From positions 434,001-498,000 of the forward strand of contig JAOSKM010000003.1 of assembly GCA_027493625.1 (NCBI GenBank): a stretch of 64,000 bases of DNA, in the 5' to 3' direction. Under the pieces are notes generated by a model. The model was not told where the DNA came from. It saw only the letters and a list, made by a program, of their open reading frames with translations, and did not search any database. Origin of the DNA: Planctomycetota bacterium. Lineage in GTDB: Bacteria; Planctomycetota; UBA8742; UBA2392. The translations under genes were made by a program, and so were the position numbers. Shown piece after piece: positions 25,568-35,756 of this stretch (position 1 is the stretch's first letter; the number at the start of each line of letters is the position of its first letter).

Positions 25568-26376
25568 GTGAAGCAGACACGATCGCGAAGGCCGAGACGC
25601 CGGCGACTCTGGAGTCGCTGGTGGTGGACTTTGCTGCGCTGGGTGTTGCGCCGGGGCAGGTGGTGCTGGTGCACTCCTCCCTCAGCTCGCTGGGCTGGGT
25701 GGTGGGCGGGGCGCAGACCGTAATCGCCGCCTTGCAGTGCGCCGTGGGGGACACCGGCACGCTGGTGCTGCCGGCCTACAGCACCGGCAACTCCGAGCCC
25801 TCCCACTGGCGCGAGCCGCCGGTGCAGGAGGCCTGGTGGCAGATCATCCGCGACCACATGCCCCCCTTCGACCGCAAGCTCACTCCCACGCGCCAGATGG
25901 GCGCGATCGCCGAACTGTTCCGCACCCTGCCCGACGTGCGCCGCAGCGACCACCCGCAAACCAGCTTCTGCGCCTGGGGCCGCTACGCCCATGCCATCAC
26001 CGCCGACCACCGGCTGAACTCCAGCTTCGGCGAAGATTCGCCGCTGGCGCGCGTCTATGACCTCGACGGCCGCGTGCTGCTGCTCGGCGTCGGCCACGAC
26101 CGCAACTCGTCGCTGCACTACGCCGAGCACAAGGCCGAGTGGCCCGGCAAGGCCAACCTGCGCACCGGCGCTGCCGTGATGATGGAGCACGGCCGTCAGT
26201 GGGTGCAGTACGAAAACCTGCGCTATGATTCCGGCGACTTCCCCGAGATCGGCTGGGACTTCGTGCAGTCCGGCCAGGTCAAGACGGCGCAGGTGGCGTG
26301 CGCCAAGTGCCAGCTCATGAGCCAGCGCGCGCTGGTGGATTTCGCCGCCGACTGGATCAGCCGCAGGCGCGGCTAG
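25564..26376 (+). CDS. AAC(3)-like N-acetyltransferase
   Basis: 270 residues from a TTG start that overlaps the preceding TGA (TTGA). The motifs GQVVLVHSSLSSLGWVVGG, VLPAYSTGN, RQMGAIAELFRTLP, SDHPQTSFCAWG and LGVGHDRNSSLHYAE are those of the aminoglycoside 3-N-acetyltransferase/YokD family, which transfers acetyl from CoA to an amino group. Chromosomal members often act on substrates other than antibiotics, so resistance should not be assumed. Confidence 0.88.
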   Translation: MSEADTIAKAETPATLESLVVDFAALGVAPGQVVLVHSSLSSLGWVVGGAQTVIAALQCAVGDTGTLVLPAYSTGNSEPSHWREPPVQEAWWQIIRDHMPPFDRKLTPTRQMGAIAELFRTLPDVRRSDHPQTSFCAWGRYAHAITADHRLNSSFGEDSPLARVYDLDGRVLLLGVGHDRNSSLHYAEHKAEWPGKANLRTGAAVMMEHGRQWVQYENLRYDSGDFPEIGWDFVQSGQVKTAQVACAKCQLMSQRALVDFAADWISRRRG

Positions 26377-26384
26377 CGGGGCTT

Positions 26385-27692
26385 TCATTCGAACGCCGGC
26401 ACGCCGGCACGCGCGCAGGTTTTCTGCATCTCGTCGAACCGGCGCTGCAGCTCGTCCCGGTCGCCCAGCTGGCGCAGGATGCTTGCGCCTGCCCGCCATT
26501 GTTCGCGCGCGTGCTCCGGCTCCTGCAGCGCGAGCAGGCACAGCCCGTAGGCGCACTGGTGCGCGCCCTCCAGCAGGCGGCTGCCGGTCTCTCGCAGCAT
26601 GGCCAGCGACTGCTCGAAGGTGCGGCGCGAAAGCTCGAGCCGCCCGGTGTCGTAGTAGCGCACGCCCAGGTTGCCGCGCACGGTGGCTTCGAAGCGCCGG
26701 TTGCCGGTCTCGCGATGGATGGCCAGGGCCTGCTCGTAGGTGCGCTCGGCCTGCTCGATGCGCCCGGTGCCCGCGTACACCACGGCCAGGTTGCCCAGCA
26801 GCATGCCCTCCGTGCGCCTGTCGCCCAGCTGGCGCAGCGCGGCCAGCGCCTCGTCGTACAGCCGCTCGGCTTCAGCCGACTGCCCGGCCTCGTGCAGGAT
26901 CGCCGCCAGGTTGCCGGCCGTGGCCGCCGCCAGCCTGCGGTCGCCGACGGCATCGAAGGTGACGCGGGCGTCACGCAGCAGCGCCATGGCCTGCTCGCTG
27001 CGGGCAGTCTGGTGGTAGAGCATGGCCAGGTTGCCGAGCAGCACGCCCTCGGCTCGGCGGTTGCCGGACTCGCGCTGGACCTGCAGGGCGTGGCGGATGG
27101 CCGGCTCGGCATCTGCCATGCGGCCGGTCTGCAGCCAGACGCGCGCCAGGCTGACCAGCGCCAGCGCCTCCAGGCGCGGCTGTGCGCGTTCGGCCAGCAT
27201 GGCGCGGGCCTGCGCCAGCAGAGGCTCGGCGCGGCGCGCGGAACCGGACTGCAGCAGCGCCTCTCCGGCGCGGCGCAGGCCCTCGGCGCGCTCGACACCC
27301 TGGCCCAGCTGCGCGTATTCCTGCCACAGCGCCGCGCCGTCCTCATGGCGCTGGTCGCGCAGGGCGTACTCGGCCGCGCGACGCAGGTAGCGGCGCCGGG
27401 CGAGCTGGTCCCCCGAATTGCGGGCGTGGTGCGCGAGTTCAGCGGCCACCGGGTCGGTGGGGTGGGGCTCGAAGGATTCTTCGCCCCACTCGTCCCGCGC
27501 CCCTTGCGGGGGCCGGCCGCCCAGCAATTCCTCGGTCAGCGCCAGTGCCAGCGCGTGGAGGCGGGTGCGGTCGCTGGGAAGCTGCATCGCGTATGCGGCA
27601 TCGCGCAGCAGCGCATGGCGGAACAGGTAGGATTGCTCGGCGCTGATTTCCCCCATGGCGCGCGATGATAGCGAGTGCGAGCCGCGCGACAT
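26385..27692 (-). CDS. TPR protein resembling the C-terminal part of STAND-type ATPase regulators
   Basis: 435 residues. The start ATG shares its A with the TGA of the upstream glycosyltransferase gene (TGATG), so it is translationally coupled; an ATG at 27656 is possible. It opens with YLFRHALLRDAAYAMQLPSD, a block that in large AAA/STAND ATPases sits between the ATPase and the TPRs, then carries about eight 40-residue TPRs (EGxLLGNLA..Y..TG). The ATPase half is missing, so it is either a truncated relic or a free TPR protein. Confidence 0.7.
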   Translation of the reverse strand: MSRGSHSLSSRAMGEISAEQSYLFRHALLRDAAYAMQLPSDRTRLHALALALTEELLGGRPPQGARDEWGEESFEPHPTDPVAAELAHHARNSGDQLARRRYLRRAAEYALRDQRHEDGAALWQEYAQLGQGVERAEGLRRAGEALLQSGSARRAEPLLAQARAMLAERAQPRLEALALVSLARVWLQTGRMADAEPAIRHALQVQRESGNRRAEGVLLGNLAMLYHQTARSEQAMALLRDARVTFDAVGDRRLAAATAGNLAAILHEAGQSAEAERLYDEALAALRQLGDRRTEGMLLGNLAVVYAGTGRIEQAERTYEQALAIHRETGNRRFEATVRGNLGVRYYDTGRLELSRRTFEQSLAMLRETGSRLLEGAHQCAYGLCLLALQEPEHAREQWRAGASILRQLGDRDELQRRFDEMQKTCARAGVPAFE

Positions 27693-28762
27693 CAGCTTTG
27701 CAGAATTTCGCGCCAGCAGCGGCCCACGGCCTCGGGGCTGAAGTGCTCGACCGCGTAGGCGCGGGCCTGGCGGCCCAGCGCGCGGCGCGCCTCGGCATCC
27801 TGCAGCAGGCGGCGCATGGCGTCGGCCAGCTGCCCGGGCTCGGGCTCGACGCCGAGCAGCACGCCCGCGCCCTCCAGCTCCGGCGTCACCAGCGCGCGGC
27901 GCGAAGCCACCACGGCGCGGCCCGCCGCCATGCCCTCCAGGATCACGTTGCCGAAGTTCTCGAAGCCCACGGCCGGGTGAACCACGATCTGCGCGGCGGC
28001 CATGATTTCGCGGGCCGCGGCATGGTCGACCACGCCCTTGAATTCCACCATGCCGGCGGCGCCGGCCTTCACTTGCGCGGCGTAGCTTGCGTCCTCGACC
28101 GGCCCGGCGTGCACGGCGCGGAAGCGGAAACCTTCGTCGGCCAGCAGGCGCAAGGCGGCCACCCATTCACGCACGCCCTTGCGCGGATGAAGGCGGTTGA
28201 GGCAGACGATCAGGGGCGGGCCGGGTTGGTCGTGCGGCTCGATCGGCTCGACCGGGTTGGGCACGACCACGGCGCGCGCGCCCGAAAGCTCGGGGTGCGA
28301 CAGGCTGCGCTGCCGGTCCGCCTCGGATGAAAACACCAGGACGCTGCCGCGCACCAGCCTGCGCGCGCCCAGGTGCCAGCGGATCAGTTTGCGCAGGCGA
28401 TGATGGGCCAGGGCATCCGGGTCCAGCATGCCGCGTGATGCCAGGTACAGCGGTACGCCGGCCCGCGCCGCCGCCTGCGCCGCGTAGTGGGCCGGGTTCA
28501 GCCAGACCACGTGGGCTATGATCGCATGGTAGTCGCCGGCGCGGCGAAGCAGCCAGTCGCGCATCGCCCTGCTGGCGCCCAGCACGCGCAGGCCGGGGCT
28601 GAAACAGTGGACCGGGATGCCGCCCGCCTCGGCCGCGGCATCCAGGCAGGCGATTTCCGGCGTGATGCCGGCCGTCAGCATGGCGCGGCAGGTTGCCAGT
28701 GTGCCGGTGCGCAGTCCGCCCTGGGCGGGAGCGATGGAAGGAATGACGTGAAGGACTTTCAT
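27692..28762 (-). CDS. GT4-family glycosyltransferase
   Basis: 356 residues. GT-B fold with MKVLHVIPSIAPAQGGLRTG, the mid motif VVVPNPVEP, the donor-binding part CLNRLHPRKGV and HPAVGFENFGNVILEGMAAG with the E-x7-E signature. It probably adds a sugar to an exopolysaccharide or O-antigen precursor, given the ligase-like gene upstream on the same strand and the Wzz/Wza genes nearby. Closely coupled to the TPR gene downstream. Confidence 0.9.
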   Translation of the reverse strand: MKVLHVIPSIAPAQGGLRTGTLATCRAMLTAGITPEIACLDAAAEAGGIPVHCFSPGLRVLGASRAMRDWLLRRAGDYHAIIAHVVWLNPAHYAAQAAARAGVPLYLASRGMLDPDALAHHRLRKLIRWHLGARRLVRGSVLVFSSEADRQRSLSHPELSGARAVVVPNPVEPIEPHDQPGPPLIVCLNRLHPRKGVREWVAALRLLADEGFRFRAVHAGPVEDASYAAQVKAGAAGMVEFKGVVDHAAAREIMAAAQIVVHPAVGFENFGNVILEGMAAGRAVVASRRALVTPELEGAGVLLGVEPEPGQLADAMRRLLQDAEARRALGRQARAYAVEHFSPEAVGRCWREILQS

Positions 28763-28858
28763 AGAGGTCCGAGATTAGAAGTCAGAGGCCGGGGATACGC
28801 CACAGCTTGTCAGCGCGGGGATTGTACCCTTACCTCCGACCTCTAGCCTCTGACCTCT
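28763..28858. repeat. Palindromic repeat with AGAGGTC units
   Basis: AGAGGTCCGAGATTAGAAGT...CCTCTAGCCTCTGACCTCT. The right arm provides the last codons and stop of the O-antigen-ligase-like gene. Confidence 0.75.
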
Positions 28859-30363
28859 GTGACTTCATCCAGCCTGCGCAGGCCTAGGATCAGCCCGACG
28901 CTGCTCCAGTACAGCACTCCCAGCGTGCCGTTCTCCAGCACCGGGTAGGCTTTGAACAGGAACCAGCTCAGTTGCGCGCCCACGTACACCCACAGCACGT
29001 AGCGCACCGGGGCGAAGGGGGCGTCGCGGTTTACGGTCGCCGCGCGCAGCAGGCCGAACAGCGCCCACAGGCCCAGTACCGCGCCCAGCCACATGCCGAT
29101 CACGCCGAAGCTGTAGCGTACCAGCGCGGTGCCCCACTCCACGCTCTCGTTGCCGGGGCTGGGTTTGCCCAGCAGGTTCATCACGCGCCCGGACTTGCCG
29201 GCGCTGCCGGTGCCGTTGCCAAGCAGGCCGCCGCCGAAGTCATCGGTGACCGCGATGGCGGTGTCCATGCGCTGCTCGACCAGCACCGGCTGGATGCTGG
29301 TCCAGAAGGCTTCGGCGCGGTTGCCCTCCATCATGCCGACCAGCATCGAGCCCAGCAGCAGCCCGATCAGGCCGCCGGTGATCAGGCCCGGACGGTGCCG
29401 GCGCGGCTGGCCCGGCAACTTTTCAAAGCGATACAGGATCAAGGGCAGGCAGGTCAGGATGGCGACGGCGCAGAACAGCAGGCCGGTGCGGATGCCGGAC
29501 AGATGGGCCGACATGATGGCGCAGTAGCCGGAGATCCACAGCCAGATCCGCTGGCGGCGCGGGCGCGCCATCTTGAGCAGGCCGATCGAAAGGCAGAGCT
29601 GGAACACGCAGATCAGCGCCAGCAGGGTGGGGCTGGCGAAGATCGACTCGTTGTAGCGCACCTCGCCACCGCTCTCCAGGGTGCGGATTTTCCGGAACGC
29701 GCTCTCGCGCAGGAACGGAGGCATGCTGTCGTAGTAAGAGTTCTGCAGCATCGTGATGATGAAGATCGGGATCGCCAGGTAGGCCAGCGCCCGCAGGAAG
29801 TTATCGGCCGACGTGTTGCTGCGGAAGAAGTTCGACATCAGCACCATCATCGGCATGTACAGCAGCCAGGTGCGGATGCCCGAGATGCCGACCAGCATGC
29901 TGGGAATGGCCGGGTTCGCGGCCTCAAGCACCACAAACGCCATCCACGCCAGGATCGGGAAGTACAGCCCCCATTTCTCCAGGTTGTCGGCCTGGCGCAG
30001 GGGACGCCGCAAGCGCGGCCGGAACGCGTAGCACAGGTAGCAGGCGGCGATCAGGAAGTCCTTGCCCAGGGAAATGGTGTACGGCGAGCCTGGAACAGCC
30101 TTGCGCAGGGAGTCTTCACCGATCAGAACCACCACCAGCAGCGCCAGCCCGATGCGCCAGTCGGTGAAGGCGCCGACAATCGCGCCCAGCAGGAAACCCA
30201 CGCCGGCGCCCAGGGCCGAGCCCAGCAACGGGTCGGTGTTGTAGGCCGCCGCCCCGAGCAGGGTGCCGACGGTCGCTATGGCCAGTGAAGACGCAAGCGC
30301 TTTGCGCAGGCGTGGATTGCGCAGACCCTCAGGCTCATGAGGAAGTATGGCCGTGGCTTGCAT
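28843..30363 (-). CDS. O-antigen ligase / polymerase-like membrane protein
   Basis: About 506 residues from ATG 30363. Roughly 12 transmembrane helices with a large periplasmic loop in the C-terminal half (residues about 340-430) match the Wzy/WaaL layout. It also has the cytoplasmic helix pair near the start typical of O-antigen ligase-like proteins. It probably polymerises or ligates the polysaccharide made by the surrounding cluster. The terminal residues EVTEVRG come from a palindromic repeat. It is divergent from the Wzz-like gene, with 115 bp between starts. Confidence 0.78.
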   Translation of the reverse strand: MQATAILPHEPEGLRNPRLRKALASSLAIATVGTLLGAAAYNTDPLLGSALGAGVGFLLGAIVGAFTDWRIGLALLVVVLIGEDSLRKAVPGSPYTISLGKDFLIAACYLCYAFRPRLRRPLRQADNLEKWGLYFPILAWMAFVVLEAANPAIPSMLVGISGIRTWLLYMPMMVLMSNFFRSNTSADNFLRALAYLAIPIFIITMLQNSYYDSMPPFLRESAFRKIRTLESGGEVRYNESIFASPTLLALICVFQLCLSIGLLKMARPRRQRIWLWISGYCAIMSAHLSGIRTGLLFCAVAILTCLPLILYRFEKLPGQPRRHRPGLITGGLIGLLLGSMLVGMMEGNRAEAFWTSIQPVLVEQRMDTAIAVTDDFGGGLLGNGTGSAGKSGRVMNLLGKPSPGNESVEWGTALVRYSFGVIGMWLGAVLGLWALFGLLRAATVNRDAPFAPVRYVLWVYVGAQLSWFLFKAYPVLENGTLGVLYWSSVGLILGLRRLDEVTEVRG

Positions 30364-30478
30364 CGACTTGCGCTTGAGTCTGGGCCCCTGAAAGACGATA
30401 CTTGATAAAGGGTACGATATTCGGGCTTCTTCGGGGCGAGGTTTTCTCGTGTACCGGCGGCGGATGCGGGGAGATTGA

Positions 30479-32551
30479 TTGGCGTCAGACATGCAGGCTG
30501 TCATTGAGCAGGTCCGCAAGCTGGCCGCCCGGGGCGACTACTCCGGCGCGCGCCGGCGCATTTCGGAGCTGTTGTCCGGCGCCGAGGGCGCCGTGGACGA
30601 CCGCCTTCACGACGAGTTCGTGAAGCAGGGCCGCACCCTGGAAGTGCTGGAATCGGTAGACGTGGTACGCCGCCTGCTGCGCGATGGAGAAACCTCGGCG
30701 GCTTCGCAGGCCTCAAGCACCATCCTGGACGCCCTGTCCTCTGATGAATACGCGAGGCTGGGCGTGGTGGCTGCCGCGCTGACGTTGCTGGGCCGCGCCG
30801 GCGAGCTGGCACGCCGCGTGGAATCCGGCGACCGCGGCCACGACACCCGCGAAGAACTCGACGCCTTTGTCGAGTACCTGGGCTCCGAGCTGAATCAGCT
30901 GGGGCGCGACACTGTGGACCGTCCCCTCGAATTCGCGAACGGCCGGACTGCTGCCAACACGCTGGGCGACCTGCTGGCACGCCGCCCCTGGAAACCCAAC
31001 ATTCGTCCTGCCCTGGAAGCCGTGCCCGAGCAGCCTTCCGCCCGGGCGGCCGCGGCCTCACGCGAATCCCCCGTGATCGGGCGCATCCTGATCGAGCAGG
31101 AAGAACGCGAGCGGGTGGCCACGGCCCCCCAGACGCAGGCTGATGGCGCCGGGGCAGGCCAGGACATCTTTGAGCTGGTGGGTCGCGCCGCGCTGGCAAG
31201 CTGGCACGTCGTGCTGTTCAGCATGCTGGTGTTTGCCGCCTTCGGCTACCTGGCGATGGCCGCCAGTTCGGACCGTTTTGAAAGCAGCGCGCTGCTGCAG
31301 AAGACGCCGACCTCGCGGCTGCGCGCGCCCATCACCGGTGAGACCAGCGAGTACGTGCCTTCGCTGCCCGCCAAAACCGTGCTTGAGCTGGTCAAGCTGC
31401 ACAGCTTCCACCAGCGCATCAGCCAGCGCCTGGCCGAGACAGGCTGGGCGCCGGGCGAAAACCCGAAGCCTGACCAGATCGAAAAGCACTCCGTGCCGGT
31501 TGACGCCGTTGCCAGGGCGCTGACGGTGAATGTCAACGAGACCAGCCGTGAGGCCTACCTGATCGAATTCAAGGCGGTGCACAACGACGCCCGGCTGGCG
31601 CAGGCAATTGCCGGAGCCGCTGCCGAGGAATTCCGGCGCGTGCACTACGAACACGTGACGCGCGAAGCGACGCTCAACCTGGCTGACTACGAGACGCGCA
31701 ACAAGCGGATCGAGCAGGACCTGGAAGCGGTGTACAAGAAGCGCCTGCAGGAGTTCGCGACCGGCGACGTGGAGGCGATCGGCGTGGACATCGAGTCTCG
31801 CACCCGGCAGCTGGTGGCCGAGATCCGGCAGTCACGGGAAGACCTGCAGGAATCGAAAATCGAGCTGCGGGCCGCGCGCGAGGAACTGGACGCCCAGACC
31901 ACCATCGCCCAGCGCCTGCCCGAGTACGAGCTTCCGCAGCAGAACGAGCGCATCGCCGCGCGGCGCAGCTTCCTGGAGCAGCTGGAACGCGAGCTCTACG
32001 AGCTGGCCCGCAAGCGCAACAACTTCGGGCCCGACCACCCGATCCAGGAGAAGATCCGCGAGCTGCAGGAAGACATCGAGCTGGTGAAGGCCGAGATCCG
32101 CGAACTCGAGAAGGGCGCGCCCGAGGACCTCGACGAGCGCAAGCTGAACCCGGTGCGCGCGCTGGCCGAAGATCGCGTGGCCCGCGCGCGCTCACGCATG
32201 AGCATCGCCCAGGACCGCGTCGAGCACCTGGAGAAGCGCATCCCCAAGCTGGAGTCCGAGCTGGAGAGCCTGCGCAAGGATTACCTGGCTTCCGAGGCGC
32301 TGCGCCGAGACGAGCAGGACCTGCTGCGCGCCAAGGACCGCACCGAGATCGTGATCGAGGAGCTCACGGTGGTGAAGGCCTCCGCCGACCGCGAGCTGGC
32401 GCTGGTCAGCCCGGCCTCCGACGCCCGCAAGATCGAGCGCGAAACCCTGGTCGGCATCGCCGTGGGCCTGATCCTGGGCCTGGTGGTCGGCATCGGCGTG
32501 GCGATCGGTCTGCTGCGCCGCCGCCAGCTGCGCACCGCGAGGACCGTATGA
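30479..32551 (+). CDS. Wzz/GNVR-type polysaccharide chain-length and export co-polymerase
   Basis: 690 residues from TTG 30479 (GGGGAG upstream; ATG at 30491 also possible). An unusual N-terminal soluble helical region of about 230 residues precedes the first transmembrane helix (LASWHVVLFSMLVFAAFGYL). A long periplasmic coiled coil follows, and a final helix (ETLVGIAVGLILGLVVGIGVA) comes after a GNVR-like element. There is no tyrosine-kinase domain. It would set chain length with the Wza-like lipoprotein, whose ATG overlaps its stop. The N-terminal extension is not part of the family core. Confidence 0.82.
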   Translation: MASDMQAVIEQVRKLAARGDYSGARRRISELLSGAEGAVDDRLHDEFVKQGRTLEVLESVDVVRRLLRDGETSAASQASSTILDALSSDEYARLGVVAAALTLLGRAGELARRVESGDRGHDTREELDAFVEYLGSELNQLGRDTVDRPLEFANGRTAANTLGDLLARRPWKPNIRPALEAVPEQPSARAAAASRESPVIGRILIEQEERERVATAPQTQADGAGAGQDIFELVGRAALASWHVVLFSMLVFAAFGYLAMAASSDRFESSALLQKTPTSRLRAPITGETSEYVPSLPAKTVLELVKLHSFHQRISQRLAETGWAPGENPKPDQIEKHSVPVDAVARALTVNVNETSREAYLIEFKAVHNDARLAQAIAGAAAEEFRRVHYEHVTREATLNLADYETRNKRIEQDLEAVYKKRLQEFATGDVEAIGVDIESRTRQLVAEIRQSREDLQESKIELRAAREELDAQTTIAQRLPEYELPQQNERIAARRSFLEQLERELYELARKRNNFGPDHPIQEKIRELQEDIELVKAEIRELEKGAPEDLDERKLNPVRALAEDRVARARSRMSIAQDRVEHLEKRIPKLESELESLRKDYLASEALRRDEQDLLRAKDRTEIVIEELTVVKASADRELALVSPASDARKIERETLVGIAVGLILGLVVGIGVAIGLLRRRQLRTARTV

Positions 32552-33309
32552 AGCTGCGACTTACACTGGCCTGCCTGTTCGCGCTGATGCTGAGCGCCTG
32601 TCATTCGCCCGACACCTACACCGATGTCTCGACGCTGACCGAGCTGCCGCCCGACCCCTACGTCTACACGCTGACGCCCGGCGACGTGGTGCAGGTCGAG
32701 ATCGCCGAAGACGAAGACTACGACTGGGAGACCACCGTGCTGCCCGACGGCAGCGCAACCTTCAAGTGGGCCGGCGAAATCGACGTGATGGGCATGACCC
32801 TCAAGCAGACCCGCGAGACCCTGAAGTCAAAGCTTACCCGCTACTACGTCGACCCGACCATGACCCTCTACCTCAAGCGGGTCAATGGCCCCGACCCCAT
32901 CGTGTTCATCGGCAACTTCGGCGGCGTCGATGTGCGGGGCGGCGTCGGACAGCGCGGCAACGGCGGCGTGATCCCGTACCGCAAGAACATGGGGGTGATC
33001 GAGGCAGTGGCCCTGGCCGGCGGCCCCGGCGAGCCCGACCTGGACGTGACGCCCTACCTTTACGTGGTGCGCAACATCAAGTCGATCAAGGACCGCAAGG
33101 TCTTCCGCTACGACCTGGCCGAGGCCGTGGTCGGCAACCAGGTGGATCTGCCCCTGCACCCGGGCGACGTGCTGTTCCTCGACCAGTCCTGGCTGCAGGA
33201 CATGGAGCGCGCGCTGGGCATCTATGCCCGCATCGTGGGCACCACCGCCAGCGGCCTGGGCACCGCACTGCTGGTGGACACCATCGCCGACGGCGGCCTG
33301 GCGGACTAG
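32548..33309 (+). CDS. Wza-like polysaccharide export lipoprotein
   Basis: 253 residues. A lipoprotein signal (MLSAC) is followed by the Poly_export domain (YTLTPGDVVQVEIAED, LPDGSATFKWAGEIDVMGM, YYVDPTMTLYLK) and one SLBB-like segment (PYRKNMGVIEAVALAGG, HPGDVLFLDQSW). It is shorter than E. coli Wza and has a C-terminal amphipathic helix. It forms the outer-membrane export channel together with the Wzz-like protein, whose gene overlaps it. Confidence 0.88.
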   Translation: MKLRLTLACLFALMLSACHSPDTYTDVSTLTELPPDPYVYTLTPGDVVQVEIAEDEDYDWETTVLPDGSATFKWAGEIDVMGMTLKQTRETLKSKLTRYYVDPTMTLYLKRVNGPDPIVFIGNFGGVDVRGGVGQRGNGGVIPYRKNMGVIEAVALAGGPGEPDLDVTPYLYVVRNIKSIKDRKVFRYDLAEAVVGNQVDLPLHPGDVLFLDQSWLQDMERALGIYARIVGTTASGLGTALLVDTIADGGLAD

Positions 33310-33312
33310 GCC

Positions 33313-34242
33313 ATGACCAGCGTTCTCGTTACCGGCGGCGCGGGCTTTCTCGGCTCGCACCTGTGTGAGCGCCTGCTGGCGGCGGGCCATCGCGTGCTGT
33401 GCCTGGACAACCTCAGCACCGGCTCGCGCGCCAACATCGAGCGCCTGCATGGCGACTTCGAGTTCATCGAGCACGACCTGATCAACCCCATCAGGCTGGA
33501 CGCCGAAAAGGTCTATCACCTGGCCTGCCCGGCCAGCCCCGTGCACTACCAGTCCAACCCGGTGCGCACCGTCAAGACCAACGTGCTGGGCACCATGAAC
33601 ATGCTGGGCCTGGCGCGGCGCACCGGCGCGCGCATCCTGCTGGCCAGCACCAGCGAGGTGTACGGCGACCCCAAGGTCTCGCCCCAGAGCGAGGACTACC
33701 TGGGCAACGTCAACCAGCTCGGCCCCCGCGCCTGCTACGACGAAGGCAAGCGCATCGCCGAAACCCTCATGATGGAATACCACCGCGAACACGGCGTGGA
33801 CGTGCGCATCGCCCGCATCTTCAACACCTACGGTCCGCGCATGGCGCCCGATGACGGCCGCGTGGTCAGCAATTTCATACTGGCGGCCCTGCGCGGCGAG
33901 CCGCTGCGCCTGTACGGCGGCGGGCGCCAGAGCCGCAGCTTCTGCTACGTGGACGACCTGATCGGCGGCCTGGTGTCGCTGATGGAATACCGGGGCGAGC
34001 TGCGCCACCAGCCGTTCAACCTCGGCAATCCGCACGAGATCAGCATCCGCGAACTGGCCGAGACCATCCTGCGCCTGACCGGCAGCAGCAGTCCCATCGT
34101 GGACGGCCCCGCCCAGCCCGATGACCCCGGCCGCCGCTGCCCTGACATCACCCGCGCCCGGGCCGAGCTGGGCTTTGCGCCGGGCACCGCCCTCGAAGCC
34201 GGCTTGCAGCGCACCATCGACTACTTCCGCGCTTGTGCCTGA
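33313..34242 (+). CDS. uxs: UDP-glucuronate decarboxylase (UDP-xylose synthase)
   Basis: 309 residues. Rossmann loop GGAGFLGSH, catalytic STSEVYGDP, the UXS-type signature [11 protein letters not shown] (YxxxK), [10 protein letters not shown] and [16 protein letters not shown]. These separate it from UDP-glucose epimerases. It converts UDP-glucuronate to UDP-xylose as a sugar donor. It starts 4 bp after the Wza-like gene, in the same operon, and its end overlaps the converging gene by 22 bp. Confidence 0.92.
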   Translation: MTSVLVTGGAGFLGSHLCERLLAAGHRVLCLDNLSTGSRANIERLHGDFEFIEHDLINPIRLDAEKVYHLACPASPVHYQSNPVRTVKTNVLGTMNMLGLARRTGARILLASTSEVYGDPKVSPQSEDYLGNVNQLGPRACYDEGKRIAETLMMEYHREHGVDVRIARIFNTYGPRMAPDDGRVVSNFILAALRGEPLRLYGGGRQSRSFCYVDDLIGGLVSLMEYRGELRHQPFNLGNPHEISIRELAETILRLTGSSSPIVDGPAQPDDPGRRCPDITRARAELGFAPGTALEAGLQRTIDYFRACA

Positions 34243-35747
34243 CGCCCGACCAGCAGCTCGCCGTCGTCGTAGGCGGCCAGTGTCACCAGGTCGAGCTCGG
34301 CCTTCAGCTCATCGACACGGCCGTCGCGGTTGAACCACACCACGCAGCCGCCCTCGGCCAGCTTTTCGCGCAACTCGCGGCGCGCCTGTGCAGTGTCCGG
34401 CCATGGCGACACGCCCAGGGGCATCAGGTATTCGATGGTCCCGTCCAGCGGCAGCGCCCTGGCCGGCACACCGCGCAGGATCAGCGGCTGCGGGTTGGAA
34501 GCGTACAGCGGCCCCGGCTGCTCCAGCGCGGCTTTCAGCGTCGGCGAATCGCGATACTCGGGCGACGAATATCCGAGTCCGTCGCGCAGCTCCGTGACCA
34601 ACCACACCGAGCGCGCAAGGCTGCCCACGCCCAGCAGAACCACCAGGGCGAACCCCGCCCAGCGCATGCGCCCCCGCAGGGCGCTGTGCGTCCAAGCCAG
34701 CGCCACCAGCGCCAGAGGCAACATGGGCAGCACAATGCGCGGCTCAGGCTGCAAGGCGCGATCCAGGAACACGACTGTCACCGCCACCAGCAAGGCGTAG
34801 CAACCACCCACGATCAGCAACAACAGCCCCGGCGCCATGGACGGGTCAGCCCTGCGCCGAACCACGTACACCGCACCCGTCAGCATCGCGCCGGCGGCCA
34901 GCAAGGCCACGGCCGCGCGCAACGGCATCGGCGACGTCTCCGGCACCAGCCACGTTGAGATCGAGTGCCCCAGGGACTTCACATGCAGCCATGTAGGCAG
35001 GCCGACGGTTCCGCTGCGCGAATCCAGCCTGGACTGCGACGCCCAGATTACCACGCGCCAAAGCAGCGGAAGCGGAAGCGCTGCGCCCACGAAGACGGCG
35101 GCCGCCCGCACCCTCTCCCGCATAGCCCGGCCAGGCTGCATCAAAATCCATAGCGGCAATGCCGCAAGCCAGGCGTAGCCGGCGTACCGCTGCATACAGG
35201 CCAGCGCAACCAGCAACCCCGCCCCTGCAGGCCGACGCCAGCCGCCCTCTCGCAGCCAGCCGACCAGAACCAGCAGCGCCCCGGCCGTCAGGGCCAAAAA
35301 CAGCGACTCGGTAAGTACCCAGCTTGCGTAATTGACGGCGCGAGGAGCCACGGCCACCAGCCAGGCGGCAACCGCGCCGGCTCCGGCCTTGCCGCTGCAA
35401 CGCCAGGCCAGCAAGCCGACCAGCAGCGCGAGTGCCGCGTGGGACCACGCGTTCAGCAGCAGTGCGGCGGTCGCGGGCTCAAGGCCCAGCAGCGTCCCGA
35501 AGCCGAGCAGGGCGGGAAACAGCGGGGGCCAGGTGGTAACCAGCCGCGTATCACCGTGCGCGTCCGTGGCCAGCGGGCCCTCACCCGCGGCGAAGTGACG
35601 GGCGGCGTCGATGTACACCACGCTGTCGGGACTGATACCCGGGCCGGCGCCGGTGCCTGCCGCCATCACCAGCAGCAAGGCAGCCAGCGCCGAGGCCGCC
35701 AATATCGCGGGCAGCAGTCGTCCCTTCCCTTGCGCCTCTGGCTCCAT
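34221..35747 (-). CDS. GT39/ArnT-like membrane glycosyltransferase
   Basis: 508 residues with about 11 transmembrane helices. The first periplasmic loop has the acidic motif [20 protein letters not shown], followed by [12 protein letters not shown], as in GT-C enzymes that use lipid-linked sugars (dolichol-phosphate mannosyltransferase or ArnT relatives). A short soluble C-terminal domain ends in ELLVGRQ. Acceptor and sugar are unknown; the location suggests envelope glycan or protein glycosylation. Confidence 0.8.
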   Translation of the reverse strand: MEPEAQGKGRLLPAILAASALAALLLVMAAGTGAGPGISPDSVVYIDAARHFAAGEGPLATDAHGDTRLVTTWPPLFPALLGFGTLLGLEPATAALLLNAWSHAALALLVGLLAWRCSGKAGAGAVAAWLVAVAPRAVNYASWVLTESLFLALTAGALLVLVGWLREGGWRRPAGAGLLVALACMQRYAGYAWLAALPLWILMQPGRAMRERVRAAAVFVGAALPLPLLWRVVIWASQSRLDSRSGTVGLPTWLHVKSLGHSISTWLVPETSPMPLRAAVALLAAGAMLTGAVYVVRRRADPSMAPGLLLLIVGGCYALLVAVTVVFLDRALQPEPRIVLPMLPLALVALAWTHSALRGRMRWAGFALVVLLGVGSLARSVWLVTELRDGLGYSSPEYRDSPTLKAALEQPGPLYASNPQPLILRGVPARALPLDGTIEYLMPLGVSPWPDTAQARRELREKLAEGGCVVWFNRDGRVDELKAELDLVTLAAYDDGELLVGRQAQARK

Positions 35748-35756
35748 GCTCCAAGA

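Noticed and set aside
25564-26376. Aminoglycoside resistance gene acquired by transfer.
   Set aside because: It sits in a tightly overlapping chromosomal gene run with matching composition and no mobile element beside it.
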